NCBI GenBank assembly: GCA_963514095.1
Contig: OY741284.1
Coordinates: 5,462,501-5,526,500 of the forward strand
Direction: 5' to 3'
DNA length: 64,000 nt
Source of the DNA: Eutrigla gurnardus
Taxonomy: Eukaryota; Chordata; Actinopteri; Perciformes; Triglidae
The notes under the pieces are model-generated. The model saw only the letters and a program-made list of their open reading frames with translations, was not told the DNA's origin and ran no database searches. Each line of letters opens with the position of its first letter. Within the stretch, counting starts at the first letter, position 1. Of the stretch, positions 36,561 through 48,799 are shown piece after piece. The translations under genes and the position numbers were made by a program.

Positions 36561-37138
36561 GAGCCGGAATTGCTTTTTAGAGGCTTCCGCGCTGGTGAAA
36601 ACATTGTGGGAATCGTGCAGCGTGAAAACAGTCAAATTCAACTTAGTGGATAATAGTATTTAACATCAGCATGTATCGGTTGCAGCAGCCCTGTCAGCCC
36701 CGTCGGTTAAATCCTATCAATAAGAAAGTGGCACAGCAAAGTGCACTTGTGTTCGCTATTTGACACACAAGGAAAAACACGGTAGTCACAGGGTTGAGAG
36801 AAGGCAGGAGAGAGAGAGAGAAACACATTCAAAGTTGTGTTCTTTTTCTTTTCTTTTTTGCCGGGAGTCAGCGATGCTTTTAATACATACAGTCACATCA
36901 ATGGCACATTAAGACAAGTGTAACCACGGCAACAGACACCAAGATTATGTCAAAGGGAGGCAGACAAAAGATCCAAAGATGCTTTGTTTAAAAAACGGTG
37001 GCAACATGGTCCTGAGAGAAAAGAAAGAATTGGAGACGGAAATAAGCAAGGTTCCGAGAAAGAAAGCTCGATATAGTCAGGGCTGCGAGGGCAGGATTTG
37101 CAGCTCCCGCTGAGTGTGTGTGTGACTGTTGTGTTAAT
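36561..37138. other. noncoding sequence
   Basis: A short AG run lies near 36809-36820 and a TTTTC-rich patch at 36840-36860. No gene is seen. Confidence 0.5.
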
Positions 37139-37260
37139 GACATTGTGGGGACCTGGGCAAACACACATTTTGTGCATTTTGGGGACAAAGGTTCCCACAA
37201 GGTAAACTACAGTTTAAGGTTTAGACTTGATCATTGGTTTATAATAGGGTTATGGTTAAA
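37139..37260. repeat. GTGGGGAC-type interspersed repeat
   Basis: TGTGGGGACC (37144-37153) and GGTTCCCACA (37190-37199) form an inverted pair with one mismatch, followed by AAGGTAAAC. This arrangement is typical of a widespread fish repeat. Confidence 0.6.
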
Positions 37261-39767
37261 GTTTGAGAGATGAATTATACGCACATCACAAAGGTGCTAG
37301 GCTTTCAGTAGAGCATCATTGAGGAACGTGGATAATGCCTCCAAACACACCCATATTTATACATAATGCACCAATCACCAATCAGCAAACCAGCACCATG
37401 GCAGGCGTGGTTCATAAACAACACCAGCATGGTGATAAAATGTCCACAAAGAGTCAACAAAGTACACTGGAAAGATATTGAATTCACACCACTGATTTTT
37501 TTTTTTGCCTTCCATGACATGTTCCATCACAGCCAATAGGAGCTCAGAGCGATCTGCCACAACTGTGAACAATGGCGAAGGGAAAGAGGAACGGCGTTGG
37601 TGCTGCGAGGGGGCATTGTGAAATGGAGGAACTTTTATTCAGTTACAACAGCTCCTCGATGTTTCCTCCAGAACTATCGTGACAGAGAGAAGAACGCAAC
37701 AAAAAGCTGGAAGGGAAATGACATCACACATGTGGCGACGGCGATGATCACGTCTCTTGGCCAAGTCACGACTTTGTCACTCTATAATCACCTAGTCTGA
37801 CACAGTGACATAGTCAACACGATGTTCTTATTAGTGACAAAAACAGCCATTTTTGTGTGTGTGTGTTGTTTATGTGCTCATGAATACCCTCAATCTGTTT
37901 GACACTGAACTCCACGGGAAGAACGGAGCTTTTCTGCCTCCCACTTCATATGCATGTCTCTCTTTGGGTCTCTCACACACACACACAGTATGAGATGTAA
38001 TGACCATGATGGCCCCGGGGCTCTTTCTTGAGTCATCTGACTGTGAGCAGAACATTAAGCAACAGTCCACTCCCATAAAACACACACTGTTTCTGCAGCT
38101 GCAGTAACACCGTCTGTCTCCTCCAGCTTCTCTCTCCCGCTCTTTGCGAGCACAACTTCCCCTCCCCCCCTCAGATTTTCATCTTTATCCAATTTTTTCT
38201 TTGGTCTTCGGTCTGGCCAAGCAGAAGTAAGGACTTCTAGATATCTGACTGCTTTAAAGTGTTGTTCCAGAATCCATGGTTCTTTTCTGTGAAATGGACA
38301 AAAGAATGTAATAAACCAATTTAATAGAAGCCTTGCTGTATGGTGTTTCTATTATTTTGTCCGCCTGTATAAAACCAATGACCTGAGGTACAAGTTTTGG
38401 CAGCAACTTTTAAGTGAATCAACGAGTCATCTCAGTTGACGCACATAAAACTCACATGGCCGTTAGAGAGCCAATCAAAGCACAGCGCCAACAGAAACGT
38501 CCCACCATGCAAACATGTTGCAATATGAACACTGTTGTGCCACTTCCTGCCTCGGCGAGAGGTGTCTTTTGATGACTGTGACTTTCTTGAAACTCCACCG
38601 ATGTGTTGCAGTGAATGGATAAGCAGCGGTTAATCACTCATCGATCGTCTTGTGTAAAAACGGAGAGCTGAGCCTCTTTATTGAACGTTTCGCAGGGATG
38701 TGAATATACCACCTCAGAAACACGCCTGTGTTCTGAAGTTCAATTAAAAACAGTGCCATTTGCTGAATGCAATCGTAAAGGTGAACACAACACATCATTA
38801 CATTTTTTTTGGTAATATAGTCAGTAGTAATCCATCACCAAATGATATGCTTATTTTATAGAAACTACAAATAATCTCTAAATAAATGATTCAATGAAAC
38901 ATTTCTCATTTTCTTGGGTATTTTTGTTGTATACAGATTGCTGACTTAATCTATTTGATTGAGATGGAAAGTAGTTATCGTTTTTACGAAAGCTAAGCAT
39001 GTGGCTCTGTTGCGTAAACCAAACTTCCGTTTTGTAATGTCATCCTGACTGACAGAAAAAAACATAATGATACTTCCAACTGAAATATACAAGTGTTGCC
39101 ATTTACACGAATCGCTAGATTTCAACTTTGTGTCTATTTCATGAGCTGCTGTGCCACTGCGTTGATACAGATGATCGTTTCTGGGTAACATGGAAGTTGT
39201 CTCTCTTAATCTCTTAATTAATCTCTATATGATCGTGGGACGGCAGTAGATAGCTCGGGTGCAAAACCTGTCAAACAGACAAGCTAGGAGAAAGATCCAG
39301 AGTTGCATAATCCCTTTTAAAATGATTTTACAATATCATGTGCCATTAGAAATCACTGCATGCTGTGTTCTAGAGATACAATGGAAACGTTACATCACAT
39401 GAGCAGACAGAAGACCGTTCACAGACACTTCCATTAAGGAACTGACCATTTAATAGCAAATGGTTATAGAGTTAGACTGGAAGCAAAATGCTCTGCTCTT
39501 TAAGGGAGCATTGAGAGAATCTGCACAGCAACAAAGACTCTGCATGGAGACCTAATCAGCCCTTAACAAGCTAGATCACTGGAGCTCAGAGGAGTCAACA
39601 ACAGCAAAAAGCATAAGACATGAAAAGGTGGCGGGGAGAGCGTTTAGCGTGAGTCAGCTGGAAGCCAAGCAGCTGATGGATGAGACCACTGAGAATGAGG
39701 CAGCTGATTAAAAAATGTGGCTTCATATCCACCCCAAAGCCCACATTCATTTAGGATTCAAAAAGGG
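37261..39767. other. noncoding sequence
   Basis: AT-leaning unique DNA with short runs of T (37498-37506) and C (38163-38170). Open frames are short and without domains. Confidence 0.5.
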
Positions 39768-39791
39768 AGAGAGAGAGAGAGAGAGAGAGAC
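39768..39791. repeat. GA microsatellite
   Basis: About eleven GA units. Confidence 0.95.
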
Positions 39792-39995
39792 CTGGTTATG
39801 CTCGTTCTAAACATAAACTATTTACATAAAGTTGGAACAAATGTCTTTTAGAACGCCAAACAAACGTTATGCATGAATTCATGTTCACCTTGGTAATTGT
39901 GACACATAATGTAATCATGGTCAAAAGTGATAACTGATGCATTTAAATAGGAATACACAGAGGATTGTGTCTGAATGGGCAACGGTGCATTACAA

Positions 39996-40482
39996 GTGGA
40001 TGTAGTCATGGTGACGTCACCCATTGGTTTGTGGACTGCGCTTTTGAAACCTTGAGTTCGGCATTTTTGCATCACTATCTTGGAATTTTTGCAACCAGTG
40101 AAGGAAGTGACCATATTTGGACTGTAGAGGAGCGACGGGTGGATGAACCCAAGCAGCAGAGCAGCAACATTACTGGATCTGGATCCATCTGGATTCTGGT
40201 GTGAACTGCTAACAAAGTTAGTCATTATTCAATGTCAACTGTACAGCTAAGTGTTAAAGTCGTCTTGCATTAGTAGCATGGTAGTGACCTGTCAATCAGC
40301 AGGTAGCCCCGCCCCTAAATCATCCCCTTCTTTATTGTCTATTTGACTCTAAATGGACCATAATGTACTAAATGAACATCATGCTGGATTGAAGAACTAG
40401 AGATTGAGACCACAAACCAGAGGAGTCGCCCCCTGATGGTCAGTAGAGAGAATACAAATGTAAAGCATTGGCTTCACTTTTC
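39996..40482 (+). mobile_element. repeat family A, copy 2
   Basis: It starts GTGGATGTAGTCATGGTGAC, continues through CCCATTGGTTTGTGGACT, GACCATATTTGGACTG, GTGACCTGTCAATCAGCAGG and TTTGACTCTAAATGGACC, and ends GCATTGGCTTCACTTTTC. These blocks recur in order in the reverse copy at 62502-63142 and partly in copies 1 and 3. Confidence 0.85.
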
Positions 40483-42264
40483 TTTTTATCATCCATTTGA
40501 TTGATTGCAAAAAGAAATGTGTGGGTTTTGTAGATGTAAGTATGGAGGTAATGTCCAGCACTAGAGAATGTAGAACGTTTGTTTCTGTGTTTCACACAAC
40601 TCAGAGTCTGGAATGAATCAGCCCTGCTTGTTACATCATACAGTATTCCCGCTATATGGACTCCACCCTGCAGCGCTGTTTCCTTTTCAACACTATGCAA
40701 GTATGTGTGTGTGTGTGTGTGTGTGAGCTTCTTCATGGCATACCCCAGGTTGTGCAAGTCCAATATCTTATTCCTGTTCTGGTTCATCTCTTCCACTTGC
40801 CAGTTCTCTATCTGTTAATGTCATACCGCTGCAGCTCTCCCAGCTCATGACCTCTGACCCCAACCGTCCTCACTAAATCTGTACGTGGGGTTAACTGGTG
40901 GGACCAGAGCGCCGTCATCAAGATAAAGTTTGAATGACTATATAGCTGAATTGATCCAGACGACATCCGTTACCTACTTAGTTATTAGTCTCCGCCCACA
41001 CAAACCACCGCCGCTTGTATCTGGTCGACAGTGACCACGACTGCCGTTTAAGAAGACTTCACTTTGCATTTTAAAAAATCAAAACAACACTGTCTGTATT
41101 TCCGCTCATTTTTCTCTTCCTCCTCTCCCCCTCCGGGGTCGCCATCTGCATGGCAACACTCGCAGCGTGACACTTCCATAACCCAGGAGGAGGAAGCACA
41201 GACCTCCGTCTCTATTCACAGGCCACCCATAATTCATTAGCTCTCCCTCTCCCTCACTCCCTCCCTCTCTCTGCAGTGTGACCGACACAGGCTTGTGAAA
41301 GCTTGTTGGAGTGTTTTCTGGACTGAAGGTGATGACGGTCGATACTTCGTTGTGCGTTTTTAAATTTGACCACTTTCACGCCGGACCTCGTTCAGAAAAA
41401 GCGATATTTTAGACTGTGGGGCAATAAGATTTCACACTGATATTCATATACGTGCACAGTATAGTCAAACAGCATCTCACCTATGATATCACCACTATAT
41501 ATCCTTCTTAACTCTTTTTTTAATATTAAGCTGATATCTGCCTCATTTACCAGCTAGTTGTAAATATACATTTTTTGTGGGGTTTTGTGTTTTACAATAA
41601 ATCACCAGTAAATAGAGAACATGCATCTACATGAAGAATACTCGTGGTAGTGCACAGCTACAATCTGACCTACTCGGGTGATCCTTGCAAAACCAAACAC
41701 TCTCTCTGATTGGTCAGTTTGCCGTTTGGCCCGCGGTCATGCATTGTCTGCATTTTTCCTCTTCCTTGGCTTCACTTTGAGCATCCATCAGTCACACACA
41801 CAGATTTAATTCCTTCTTCTTCTTTTTTTTCTCTTCTTATTTTCACCGGGCAGAGTGCCAATGTTTTCCCTTCCTTCGCTGACTCTCACCCCCTCACCCC
41901 CCGCTCCTCTTTTCCTCCCCCCCCTCCCCCCCACCATCCCTCCTGCCTCCCTTAACTCCGCTAAGCTTTCCGTTTCGCTTGCAAGCAAAAGCTGTTTATT
42001 TATTCAGACAAGATCTATTTTTCCCTCTCATTTTTCTCCCCCATCCCCCCCCCCCCCCCCCCCCCTCGTTGGTCACATGCTTGTAGAGGATCACTGTGAG
42101 TAAAATAAAACAAGAAGAAAAGGAGGAATCGTAAGAGAAAGTGGAGGAAATCTGCTGCCATTAGGAGGTGAAGGAGACATTCCCAAAGAGACAAAAGAAG
42201 GGATCCAAAGACTGGAGGAAAGAGTCTGTACTTCCTGTGTCTCTTAAGCCGTATGGCACAAAGG

Positions 42265-42299
<35 letters not shown>

Positions 42300-42395
42300 A
42301 GGTATAAAGCTTCTTTAAGGGCCTGACCGTCGTGAGAATAAGACTGTAACAAAGTACCACACTAAAATACAGCCAAGGGGAAATGATTAGTGTCC

Positions 42396-42426
<31 letters not shown>

Positions 42427-42534
42427 CAAGAGGGTTGGTGAAGGAGAGAGTGCGAGCAAGAGAGAGAGAGATAGAGAGCAGCGCTCCAGGTGGTGCATTA
42501 TTAAACAGATTTGTCACGTTGGGCCAATGGCATT

Positions 42535-42570
<36 letters not shown>

Positions 42571-42825
42571 ACACAGAGGCTAATGTATAGGTTGCACTGA
42601 GCAGTTTAAGTTGGAATGGAAAATGAATCAAAGTGAAAAGCAAACTGGCTTCTCAAAAGGGAAAAAAGAAGAAATGAATGAAAGAATGAAGCAAAAGACA
42701 GACGAGAATAAATAAAGACAAGTCAAAGGAAAAGACACGTTGACTTGATGGAGACGGAGACAAAAACAGTAAAAGACAAGGAAAAGATGAGGAGACAGAA
42801 AAACAACAGAATGAAAGATTCTCTT

Positions 42826-42857
<32 letters not shown>

Positions 42858-43058
42858 ATGTGGTGCTACAGTTGTCGTTTTAAATCCCTGCGGCTGTTGT
42901 TGACTACGGTCATCTTTTGTTGAAGAAAAAGAAAAAACCCAACCATGACAGGCAACAACACTTGTTTTAGTCAAAATAGCATGAAAGAGACCGCCGGCGT
43001 CCTCTGTGATCGCTGATCCTGCTGGGATACTCAAGTGAGATGGGAAGTCTGAGGACGA

Positions 43059-43059
<1 letters not shown>
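40483..43059. other. noncoding region rich in short simple repeats
   Basis: It contains GT at 40702-40724, a pyrimidine-rich stretch at 41810-42066 with C21 at 42045-42065, CA at 42266-42292, compound GT/AG at 42396-42427, GT at 42537-42570 and CA at 42834-42858. The long frames here are translations of these repeats. No gene is seen. Confidence 0.7.

Positions 43060-43107
<48 letters not shown>
43060..43107. repeat. CA microsatellite
   Basis: Twenty-four CA units. Confidence 0.98.
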
Positions 43108-43108
<1 letters not shown>

Positions 43109-43238
43109 TGTTGTGATGATGCAACCGCAATATTCTTGCTGAACAAAACAAAGGTTTGGACTGGGATGGCAGGAGGAGGCCACACCAAGACTTCTATATA
43201 GGTTATAAAATCCCGTCACTCTGAAAACATCAACACCA

Positions 43239-43910
43239 GCAATCACCAGTAATGGTCAACAAATTGAACTTGTCTCTACTTTTAAATATCTAGGGTTCTT
43301 GATTGATGACCACTTGTCTTTTAAGGCACATATTCAGTATACTGTAAAGAAGCTGAAGCTTTAACTTGGATTTTATTTTAGAAATAAGTCTTGCTTTTCC
43401 TTACGGGTGAAACAGAAACTGGTGGAGTCAACGTTTCTTCCAATTATTGATTACGGTGATGTGTTATATATGAATGCCTCCGTTCAATGCCTCCTCATGC
43501 TGGATAGTGTGTATCATGGTGCTCTGAGGTTTATTACAAACTGTGGAGCTCTAACTCATCATTGTGTCTTATATAGGAATGTACATTGGCCATCCTTATA
43601 TGTGCGCCGTATCGGCCATTGGTATGTGCTGATTTACAAGGCTATTCTTAAGATGATTCCATCTTATTTACCATCCCTTTTAATTTTGAATAGTAGTGCC
43701 TATAGTCTCCGCTCTCAGGACGTTTATCATTTTACTGTTCCTAGGGTCAGAACAGAAATGGGGAAGAAAGCTTTTAGATTTTCTGCTCCGAGTACATGGA
43801 ACAATTTGCAGTCAGAGCTCAAACTCCAAAGTCTGGTATCTCTCAATGTATTCAAGTCCTTGATAAATTCCATTACATCCAGGCTTCAGGAGTCTAAATG
43901 TTTTATTTGA
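43239..43910 (+). pseudogene. LINE reverse-transcriptase C-terminal remnant
   Basis: The plus frame is open from 43239 to an in-frame TAA at 43362-43364 and then from 43407 (first Met) to the stop after 43910. The upstream piece reads EQ-like thumb sequence with FKYLGFLIDDHLSFKAHI. The downstream piece carries STFLPIIDYGDVLYMNAS, a Leu-Asp-Ser-Val-Tyr-His motif, THHCVLY, WPSLYVRR, and near the end GKKAFRFSAPSTWNNL. This order is the conserved C-terminal region after the polymerase core of fish LINEs. The catalytic YADD core is absent and the stop codon breaks the frame, so the copy cannot encode an active enzyme. Confidence 0.9.
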
Positions 43911-44133
43911 TTGCAAATGTTTGACCAATCTTGTAAATTCTCTTAACTAATTTTGAAAATTCAGTTGCTATTTGTATTCTAATTGTTTATTTCTGTTTTG
44001 TCTATGATTAATGTGATGATGTGTTTGTAACTTTATGTGCTGCCATTCTTGGCCAGGTCTCTCTTGCAAAAGAGATCTTGGATCTCAATGGGACAAACCT
44101 GGTTAAATAAAGGTTATAATAATAATAAAAGCA
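43239..44133 (+). mobile_element. 5'-truncated non-LTR retrotransposon (LINE), L2/CR1-like
   Basis: The segment holds the C-terminal end of a reverse-transcriptase ORF, then a 3' untranslated part with TTGGCCAGGTCTCTCTTGCA, AAGAGATCTTGGATCTCAAT and GGTTAAATAAAGG, and a short ATAATAATAAT tail at 44116-44130. The 3' end is typical of an abundant teleost LINE group, which I place near L2/CR1 from memory of that tail. Everything upstream of the C-terminal RT part is missing, as in ordinary 5' truncation. Confidence 0.9.
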
Positions 44134-46186
44134 ATGCAACAAGATGCATCTAGTTTTTTGATGAAATAAGACATTGAGTTTTGCAGGAAAAGAGGTGCTT
44201 TTTCACGCAGCAAACACCTCATATGTGTTGTGCGGTGTGATTAGGGTGTCATCTGACACGTCGTCATGTGACGTAGGTGGCAAAACTTTCAGAAGCAAAC
44301 CACAGACATTAACATGGAACTGGGTCAAATGAGCTTATTTTAACAACCGTGTAGACTTTGGTGCAGCTGCAATGATTTCATGATTGATTAACGATGAAAA
44401 GTCTTGATTTCCTGCTTTTCTTCCGTCTTGTTTCAGTAAACAGAATATCTTTCTTGTGGATAAAACACAGCGGAATAATAAAACGTGTCCTCAGGCTCTG
44501 GGTAATTTCCATTTCTTCGCTTTTCTATATCTGTTTAATGTCATGTAACAGATCAGCTGATAAAGAAACTAATTGTTTCCTTTAGTTCGGTGGTTTAATC
44601 TATAAAAGTGAATTTCATTCCATAGGATCATCTCATATTGAGCGTGTCAATCTGCAAAGTAACGCGTAACCGCAGCTGTGAAGTAAATGGAGTGGAATGA
44701 AAACTAAATATTATTTCATTTCATTCATTTATTCAACGTATTTGACACGACAGGTAGCTTTCTGCTAATTCATATCCCTGAAACAGAGAATAAACATATC
44801 TGTTAAGAAAATAAAAACTGTCTTAAATCTAATAAAAACATTACATCATCACATCAGCAACACAACAAAAACCACATAACTTAAGGTTAATTTAAATTAA
44901 TTTTATTGAATTTAAAATCCTTGGACTGCAGCTCTCAACAGCTCACAAGCGTGTTGCTCTAATAGAGAAGGCTGATCTGTGCTGATTATGTTCTGTGAGT
45001 AGCAGAAGAACAAGTACCTCAAAAATGCACTCAAAAAATACTGTAACGCTTAATTTGATTATTATTTAAAAAAAAAAAATAGTCTCTGATTCCAGCTTCT
45101 TAAATGTGAATATTTTCTGGTCTCTTTACTCTTTGATGACTCATCGATCGTGGACAAAATAAGACATTTCAGGACGTCATCTTGGACATTTTTCAACATT
45201 ATTAACCCTTTTTTTATAAAAACACACACGTGGCTGAGCGACGCCTACATGCTGCTCGTTCCTCGCCTCCCTGTCACCGTCTCCCTGCTGTTCCCTGATG
45301 CTCTCTTCCCTCAACTATGTCATTATTTCTTTGCTGATTCCAGGAGGTTTGGGAGGAGTTCAGCCCTCCCTCTCCGTCTCCGTCACTCGGATGCTGAATG
45401 CAGTATTGTTCTCCGCCGCCACAAAGCTTTGAGTGACAGCTGTAGGAAGCAGTGAGTGGATTTGGAGTCCGCCCAGCGACGCCCTCCCTCCCTCCCGCTG
45501 CCGTCACAACACAGCTTTTTCCCTGCGTCACATTTAAAAGATCCAGCCAAGGTGCATCGCAAAAACACCACAAATATTTGCTTTTAATAATAAAGACTTT
45601 TTGTGAGTCGTGCTTTTAAACGAGAAACAGAAATGCTCCTGATCCGCAAAACAACAGCGAAACCTTCTAAGGTGTTTCCTCCCGGAGCGAGTCCCGTCGG
45701 GACGTCACACAAACAGCATCATCATTCACATGCGTCAAATTGAGTCGGCGGTCAGGGAGCCAATCAGAGCAGCCCGTTCTCATCCCGATGGAAAAGGCAT
45801 CACAAATAACACACATCTACGTCCGTAGTCACACACCACATAGAAAGGAAAGGAGATCTCCCCCCAAATTATCAGCGTTCATGGAGTTTGATTGATTAGT
45901 GAACGTCTGTTTGGGGTGACATAACACCTGCCTCGTTCTACACCGCCGCTTCGGTGCTTCTCTGAGCTTTTTACACAAAATGACGAGAAAGAAAGTCTGG
46001 ATGACAAAAAAAACCTCTTAAAACTGTCAGTTTTTAAGCGTGATAATGCTCCAATTTAAAGAGAAATCGACGGCTTCACGCCGGAAATATCAGCAACCGC
46101 CTTCACAAGATGTTTTCACTCCAGCCCGTTAAGTTAAACCAGTATAATCCTGACGGGAGAAAAAGGTCTGGCTTATAGATAAAGCA

Positions 46187-46187
<1 letters not shown>
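44134..46187. other. noncoding sequence
   Basis: AT-rich to about 45100, then CpG content rises. The frame at 45150-45455 has no domain. No gene is supported. Confidence 0.5.

Positions 46188-46220
<33 letters not shown>
46188..46220. repeat. CA microsatellite
   Basis: About sixteen CA units. Confidence 0.96.
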
Positions 46221-46222
<2 letters not shown>

Positions 46223-46399
46223 TCGGAGGGGATTTAAAGACTCAAACAGTGGTCCTGGTAATTAGGCGGAGTGATTTGTGCCTCTCTTCCCAGTCCGGCG
46301 GGATACAAAGCGACGTGCGAAGCGAGCGGAGGAACTTTTTAAATGGATTAATTAAAAACCAACACTGCAGGGTCAAAGGTCAAGCCCCCTTTTTTGCCC

Positions 46400-46660
46400 G
46401 TCAACCTCCCTACTTCTTCCCTTCCCCTCGCCCCCGGGGCTGCAGGACGGCTCACCTGAAAGGATTAAGATGATGGTTGGAGATGGAGGAGGGGGAACGC
46501 TGCGGCGGAGGAACGTTTTTTTCCCGAGCTCGGCTGTTTTCGCCCTCAACGAGTTTGGTCGTATTTCTCCGTAACGGCACACTTTGATCTTTAACTTCCT
46601 GTCTCGGAGCATCCAGAGATGATTTACAGTAATAGAATAAAAAACAGCTCTCCATTCTCT
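46400..46660 (-). other. minus-strand splice-like region upstream of a donor
   Basis: On the minus strand CTTTCAG is followed at once by GTGAGC (junction 46456/46455), so it reads either as an exon end or as an acceptor fused to a donor. Minus frames are open through 46455-46655, and one continues in phase with the candidate first exon at 49232-49284 if an acceptor at GAGACAG (about 46603) is used. No protein family is recognised. I regard this as a weak exon candidate. Confidence 0.15.
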
Positions 46661-46699
46661 AATTAAATCCAGAACACACCTCGCCTTCACCACGCGTAT

Positions 46700-46911
46700 G
46701 TGTGTGTGTGTGTGTGTGCGTGTGTGTGTGTGTGTGTTAGTGTGAGAGAGAGAGCTGGATGCAATCAGATGGAATTAATATGCATGCTGTTTCTCATTAT
46801 GACATAACTGAACTGCACTTCAGATATGTGATGTGCAGTAAGAGAGGCACGGGGAGATTTCTAACATCCATCACTGGAGTGTGTGTGTGTGTGTGTGCGT
46901 GTGTGTGTGTG
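46700..46911. repeat. two TG microsatellites
   Basis: Imperfect TG arrays at about 46700-46738 and 46879-46911, each broken by a GC or CG step. Confidence 0.93.
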
Positions 46912-47388
46912 CAAGACAGAAGAGATGGTGAATGATAACACGTGCACACACACACATTTGTCAGTGGCATTAACTCCTCATTGTCATTTAAAGTGAACCT
47001 CTTCGCACGGAGCCGCATTAATCAGCTAATTGTGCTCGTGTGCAGCCTGACTGTGTGACATCGGCGACGTCTCATCCCCAAAATGGAAAATCTTTCGCCA
47101 GCAGACGTTGACGCGAGTGAAGCGGCATCGCCGTCGACAACGGCAAAAAAAAAAAAGTCAGTTACAATTTAAAAAAAATGATATCTAACCAAAAATATTA
47201 AGTGTGTGCTGCTTGTCGCTTCGCTGTTGTCAACTGCTTCAGATGCTCAACAACAACAACACACACTTGCATGTTAATGCTGTGTTTATAATGTGTGTGT
47301 GTGTGTCTGACGGAGGTCTCATTACGGAGTCGGAGCGACACGGAGAACGCCACCGAGGTGCTTCATTATCATACATGATTGTGAAACG

Positions 47389-47392
<4 letters not shown>
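46912..47392. other. noncoding sequence
   Basis: CpG-bearing sequence at 47040-47145, then A-rich runs at 47145-47178 and a short GT run at 47293-47307. No gene is seen. Confidence 0.5.

Positions 47393-47436
<44 letters not shown>
47393..47436. repeat. TG microsatellite
   Basis: Twenty-two TG units. Confidence 0.97.
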
Positions 47437-47437
<1 letters not shown>

Positions 47438-47439
47438 CC

Positions 47440-47881
47440 CCGGGGGGAGTGTGAGTGACGGGCCGGCGGTAAGCTGGTCTTTATTAAGATGCGGCGTCTT
47501 TGGAGAGGGACAGCTGCTCCTGCCTCTTATCTGGAATGACAACGGTTTAATAAAGCGAAGAGACGAGAGATGGAGGGGAGGTAAATAATCCCCCCCGTCC
47601 TTCCATCCTCTCTTTTCCTCGAAAAAGGCAAGCGCTTAACTCTCTTTGCAAAAGTTCGCCGGATTTTTCCGCTCCGTCTGAAAGTCACAGTTGAACTCTG
47701 ACGTTTCAACTTGAAAGCGGGCGTAGCTGCTCTGGAGTCGGTTATTAGCTCGCTGTCTGCTCTAAAATTAGCTTAAAGTGACATTTTTAACGCCATCAGG
47801 AGATCTGTCCCGCTTAGACAAATAGACCGAGAGGAGAGAGTGTGTGTCCACAGAGAAAGTCTCTACTGTGGCTATTTATGA

Positions 47882-47917
<36 letters not shown>

Positions 47918-48269
47918 TGGGTCAGCTGCATGTCCTATTTCTCAGTCTGGACGGTCATCACCGCCTGTTTGGAAATGACATCATTTACACCCCCCCCCCC
48001 CCCCCCCCCCACTGAAATATGCCTGCTCTACATTACTCCACTCATTTTCTATTTTGGATTTGTGGATAATGACGGTGGGATGGAGGGCAGCGGGGGGATA
48101 AAAATGATAAAAGAGGGGAGAGGCAGCATTAAAAGAATAATTTGAGGGTTCTGTCTCCTCTCTCCCGTTTCGAAAATAGAATTTGTGATAGTCCCTGCCG
48201 CTGCCGCCGGAGTCCGTCGGGGGAATAATGACTTATTTATCAAATGGCTGAAATATTCAGGGACAAGGC

Positions 48270-48300
<31 letters not shown>

Positions 48301-48760
48301 CGTCTTTCTAAATTCATAGGCTTTTTCTGCTGAGATGCTTAATGACAGTGAATGTATTCATAGTGATTCTGCAGGTCCGAGATATGGAACTTACATCCCT
48401 GCCGATGAGTCTAATAGCTGTTTGACAAAGAAAAAAAAAGGAGTGCTCACTCAAGACAAGGTGAGGGAGAGAAGTTTCACCTTTGACCTCAAGGGGAAGG
48501 CTCGGTGAGTAAAAAAAAAAAACTTGCATCAGCACCTCCTCCAAGTACTAAACGGCTCTGTTGCTGCTGAAAAGTCGTTTTTCAAAGCGGGATGTTGTCT
48601 AAAAGCGCTCTGTTGCAGGCAATCAGCCACGAGTAAATGTTTCAAGACAAATTCCTGGAAGGGTTACTTTTTACTATTTTTTTTTTCTGGCAGCGCGAGG
48701 CTGTTCAACATTTTGAGGGTGGGGGCGAAGGGGTGTGTGTGGGGGGGGGGGGGGGGGGGA
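47440..48760. other. noncoding sequence with long homopolymers
   Basis: It contains TG at 47883-47917, C21 at 47990-48010, A26 at 48275-48300, A12 near 48510 and G19 at 48741-48759. Between them the DNA is CpG-bearing with short frames only. Confidence 0.7.
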
Positions 48761-48799
48761 TGTGATGGTGTAAATGTTATTCTTACTTCTACACTGGGA

